Origin: Branchiostoma floridae | Taxonomy: Eukaryota > Chordata > Leptocardii > Amphioxiformes > Branchiostomatidae | Length of the DNA: 64,000 nucleotides | Direction: 5' to 3' | Assembly (NCBI RefSeq): GCF_000003815.2 | Contig: NC_049984.1 | Coordinates: 7,721,446 to 7,785,445, forward strand | Shown here: positions 61,111-64,000 of the stretch, one piece after another | Layout: every line of letters begins with the position of its first letter | Position numbering within the stretch: the first letter of the stretch is position 1 | Program-made: the position numbers and the translations under genes | Notes under the pieces: generated by a model | What the model saw: the letters and a program-made list of their open reading frames with translations, nothing else | Databases searched by the model: none | What the model was told of the DNA's origin: nothing

Positions 61111-61351
61111 AGGTGCACTCTCAACGGACGTGGGGCACGCTTGCGGCATTGCGGGGTTCGAAAGATACTCAACGAATTTCAGTGATAAAGAACGAATTTT
61201 GTTACTTGTTGTGTATTTTGTCGTCTTCTATGCCATACGTTTACGTATTACGCAATATCTGAATGATAAAAAATCGGAGAAAATAACAAGACAGTGACGC
61301 AGTGAACGAACGCGGCCGCAAGCGTGCCCCACGTCCAGTGAGAGTGCACCT
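61111..61351. mobile_element. TIR element A of a chain of three
   Basis: The left end AGGTGCACTCTCAACGGACG and the right end CCAGTGAGAGTGCACCT are inverted; arms extend through GTGGGGCACGCTTGCGGC. TTA flanks both ends (61108-61110 and 61352-61354). 241 bp, non-coding. Confidence 0.8.
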
Positions 61352-61354
61352 TTA

Positions 61355-61661
61355 GGTGAGGTCACACCTGCGTATAAATTTAAGTCCGTATGAGGCGCGC
61401 ATGGGAGTATTTGCCTCCACCAGGCTCCACAGGTTGTTGTAAAAATAATAGTAATTGGACCAACGTAAACAGGTAACATGTCGGACGAGTTAGCCAGGTC
61501 GCTAACCATACTACTCGGTCAGCTACCTCATCTGTCATGTTATGTATATATATATGTCCAATTTGTACTATTTTTCCCGCGACCTGTGGAGCCTGGTAGA
61601 GACTAAGAGCTTCATACGCACCTCAAACGGACTTGAATATATACGCATGTGTGACCCCACC
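61355..61661. mobile_element. TIR element B of a chain of three
   Basis: The left end GGTGAGGTCACACCTGCGTA and right end ATACGCATGTGTGACCCCAC C are inverted, continuing through AATTTAAGTCCGT and ACGGACTTGAAT. TTA at 61352-61354 and 61662-61664 flanks it, so it shares its left target with element A. Non-coding. Confidence 0.75.
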
Positions 61662-61665
61662 TTAA

Positions 61666-63337
61666 AGGTGGGTTTACACCTGCGTATATTTTCATGCCGC
61701 ATGAGTTCCGTTTTGACATTTTTCGACATTTTGACTAATTTCTTCAATACGCGGCCGCACGCACAAGTCGCACCTCTATCGCATCTGAATCGTTTTTAGA
61801 AAGTTTCACGAACGCAGGCAAACGAAAATATACGCCCAGTTCACCTGATAGTTTTGGACATGCACAAAACTATCATTCGTACGCAGTTTGGTGCCCAAAA
61901 CGTTATGGATGCGCAATACAGTGGTCCCACGTCGGTCGATTGCGCTATGAAGACGCTACATGATTGCGCTTTATACGCAGTAATACGCGGATATCGCGGT
62001 ATTGCGAGTACATAGCGTTCTTACAGCGCAGACACAACGCACCATGAGCGACCGTATAACGAATGCACACATAGATCACGATTTAGTACCGTGCGTTCTG
62101 CAATCGCTTTGCGCATACTACGCGTCCTGATAGCGTGATCGACGCACACACTCCAGATCNNNNNNNNNNNNNNNNNNNNNNNNNNNNNNNNNNNNNNNNN
62201 NNNNNNNNNNNNNNNNNNNNNNNNNNNNNNNNNNNNNNNNNNNNNNNNNNNNNNNNNNNNNNNNNNNNNNNNNNNNNNNNNNNNNNNNNNNNNNNNNNNN
62301 NNNNNNNNNNNNNNNNNNNNNNNNNNNNNNNNNNNNNNNNNNNNNNNNNNNNNNNNNNNNNNNNNNNNNNNNNNNNNNNNNNNNNNNNNNNNNNNNNNNN
62401 NNNNNNNNNNNNNNNNNNNNNNNNNNNNNNNNNNNNNNNNNNNNNNNNNNNNNNNNNNNNNNNNNNNNNNNNNNNNNNNNNNNNNNNNNNNNNNNNNNNN
62501 NNNNNNNNNNNNNNNNNNNNNNNNNNNNNNNNNNNNNNNNNNNNNNNNNNNNNNNNNNNNNNNNNNNNNNNNNNNNNNNNNNNNNNNNNNNNNNNNNNNN
62601 NNNNNNNNNNNNNNNNNNNNNNNNNNNNNNNNNNNNNNNNNNNNNNNNNNNNNNNNNNNNNNNNNNNNNNNNNNNNNNNNNNNNNNNNNNNNNNNNNNNN
62701 NNNNNNNNNNNNNNNNNNNNNNNNNNNNNNNNNNNNNNNNNNNNNNNNNNNNNNNNNNNNNNNNNNNNNNNNNNNNNNNNNNNNNNNNNNNNNNNNNNNN
62801 NNNNNNNNNNNNNNNNNNNNNNNNNNNNNNNNNNNNNNNNNNNNNNNNNNNNNNNNNNNNNNNNNNNNNNNNNNNNNNNNNNNNNNNNNNNNNNNNNNNN
62901 NNNNNNNNNNNNNNNNNNNNNNNNNNNNNNNNNNNNNNNNNNNNNNNNNNNNNNNNNNNNNNNNNNNNNNNNNNNNNNNNNNNNNNNNNNNNNNNNNNNN
63001 NNNNNNNNNNNNNNNNNNNNNNNNNNNNNNNNNNNNNNNNNNNNNNNNNNNNNATGCGGTCGGTAGACGTTGTGTGCGTCCGGAAAACGCCCAACATACG
63101 TACCCCATACGAATCTATTCGCAGTACGGAAAATTTTGTTGCGCATTTCAGTTGCAATCATACGCATCTCATGCGAAATGAAAACGCTGAAGTCGTAATT
63201 CAAACGCCAGATGGGCTCAACGTACAATTTAATTTATTCCAAAAAAATTCCAAATGTTGGGCGTTCGGCCGCGTATTGACAAAATTTCATGCGGAACTCA
63301 CGCGCACTTGAAAATATACGCAGGTGTAAACCCACCT
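61666..63337. mobile_element. TIR element C of a chain of three, mostly hidden by N
   Basis: The left end AGGTGGGTTTACACCTGCGT and the right end ACGCAGGTGTAAACCCACCT are inverted, with TAA on both sides (61663-61665 and 63338-63340). Arms extend through ATATTTTCA and GCGGAACTC. Up to 1.67 kb, of which 894 bp are N, so any transposase would be in the gap. The visible interior is rich in CpG and ACGC/GCGT words. The 3-bp TWA flank and internal similarity to A and B point to PIF/Harbinger-like elements. Confidence 0.7.
62160..63053. other. Assembly gap, 894 N
   Basis: Continuous N run. All apparent long ORFs across it are artefacts of translating N. Confidence 0.99.
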
Positions 63338-64000
63338 TAAGGTATTACCCGCCCGGAGAACGCATGGACTGATGTCGCTCAGCCGTGCGTGATCTCTAAC
63401 AAAGTGACATTTACGTGTCCCTGGGCCGTATTAACGTTGACACGCGATTCTTTGGGCTGTTCCCTATTATATAACCGCCGATGGCCTCAGGAAGCATTGT
63501 CCCAGAACGTATTACATATACCGGGACTCCGGTCGATCAGCTGGTAACATTTCCAGCGTTTTTGCCGGGGCGCCGAAGGCGCCCGGCTTTGTGCCCGGTT
63601 TAATGGTTCGTCCTTGGATGGGTCTGCTATGGTCGCAAAATGTACCGTGCGTTTTTACGACAATTCTCAGCCCTTCTCAGCCCTTCAAATAAACGCAATG
63701 TACCGTGCGTTTTTACGACAATTCTCAGCCCTTCTTAGCCCTTCAAATAAACGTTGTAAGAATACTGTTTATCCATGACCTCTACTCGTACAGAAAACAT
63801 TGCAGCGCTCATTAGCAAAGTCTAGGAAAGGAAAATGTTTCTTGATTTGCAGTAAAACACTGGTCATGTAACATTTGAGGAGTTGTCGTTAAATCGCACG
63901 GTTCATTTTGCGATAGCGTTGACGGGTCCGGGTATTTAGCCAAATAACCCGGAATAACCCGGGAATACCCGGAATAACCATAAATAAAGATGAAAGCTAC
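63338..64000. other. Right-edge stretch, no gene recognised
   Basis: CpG-richer than average, with a small palindrome GGGGCGCCGAAGGCGCCCGG near 63567, the 58-bp duplication, and degenerate AATAACCCGG repeats at 63940-63980. No coding exon seen. Confidence 0.5.
63639..63754. repeat. Tandem duplication, two 58-bp units
   Basis: TGTACCGTGCGTTTTTACGA begins at 63641 and 63699; each unit also holds TTCTCAGCCCTTCTCAGCCC and CAAATAAACG. Nearly identical. Confidence 0.85.

Noticed and set aside
62021-63311. Long ORFs of 340-380 codons around the N run
   Set aside because: They consist almost entirely of translated N; no evidence of coding sequence on either side.
1-64000. tRNA, rRNA or other structured RNA genes
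   Set aside because: I looked for tRNA-like A and B box pairs and common snRNA words by eye and saw none convincing; a covariance search was not possible.

Overview
The window is animal nuclear DNA. It has spliced genes with GT/AG introns in phase, long introns, low coding density, many inverted-repeat transposon remnants, microsatellites and two runs of N. The gene content (site-1 protease, an MS4A-like protein, an ankyrin-LRR-Roc-COR protein, a discoidin-domain protein) and the abundant dispersed repeats with cores such as TTTTCGCGGTGG and TAGCCTGGGTACC suggest an invertebrate deuterostome, most likely a lancelet (Branchiostoma). The species is an inference. All exon models below were made by eye from splice sites, phase and protein resemblance.

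Layout. (1) 1-13.7 kb, minus strand: the first two coding exons of MBTPS1 (site-1 protease), separated by a 9-kb intron that holds a decayed THAP-domain remnant, a duplicated CpG-rich block with YY1-like sites and several MITE-like elements; the rest of the gene lies off the left edge. (2) 14.0-19.2 kb, minus: a small unrecognised gene of at least three exons. (3) 21.1-27.4 kb, plus: a gene of about 348 residues with a Cys...His pattern like C39-type cysteine peptidases. One of its exons, with its splice acceptor, has been copied into a ten-unit tandem array. (4) 30.2-36.7 kb, minus: a six-exon, four-transmembrane MS4A/CD20-like protein. One intron contains a Penelope-like GIY-YIG fragment nested in a TIR element. 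(5) 36.7-46.3 kb: no gene recognised; dispersed repeats, a pentamer microsatellite and a 47-bp minisatellite. (6) 46.3-52.3 kb, minus: five one-repeat ankyrin exons followed by a 2.75-kb exon coding LRR, Roc GTPase, COR and a C-terminal tail ending in a RHIM-like motif. (7) 52.3-59.2 kb: mostly unassigned, with one weak two-exon candidate. (8) 59.2-59.8 kb, minus: the last two exons of an F5/8C (discoidin) protein, cut upstream by an N gap. (9) 60-64 kb: a chain of TIR elements and repeats, partly hidden by an 894-bp N gap.

The genes do not form an evident pathway. The most interesting locus is the ankyrin-LRR-Roc-COR gene. It has an LRRK1-like domain order, no kinase in its last exon and a possible amyloid (RHIM-like) signalling motif at its extreme C-terminus, which would fit innate immune or cell-death signalling. 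In this assembly one of its ankyrin exons carries a single-base frameshift. The second is the exon array in the C39-like gene, a case of exon-plus-acceptor amplification in progress.
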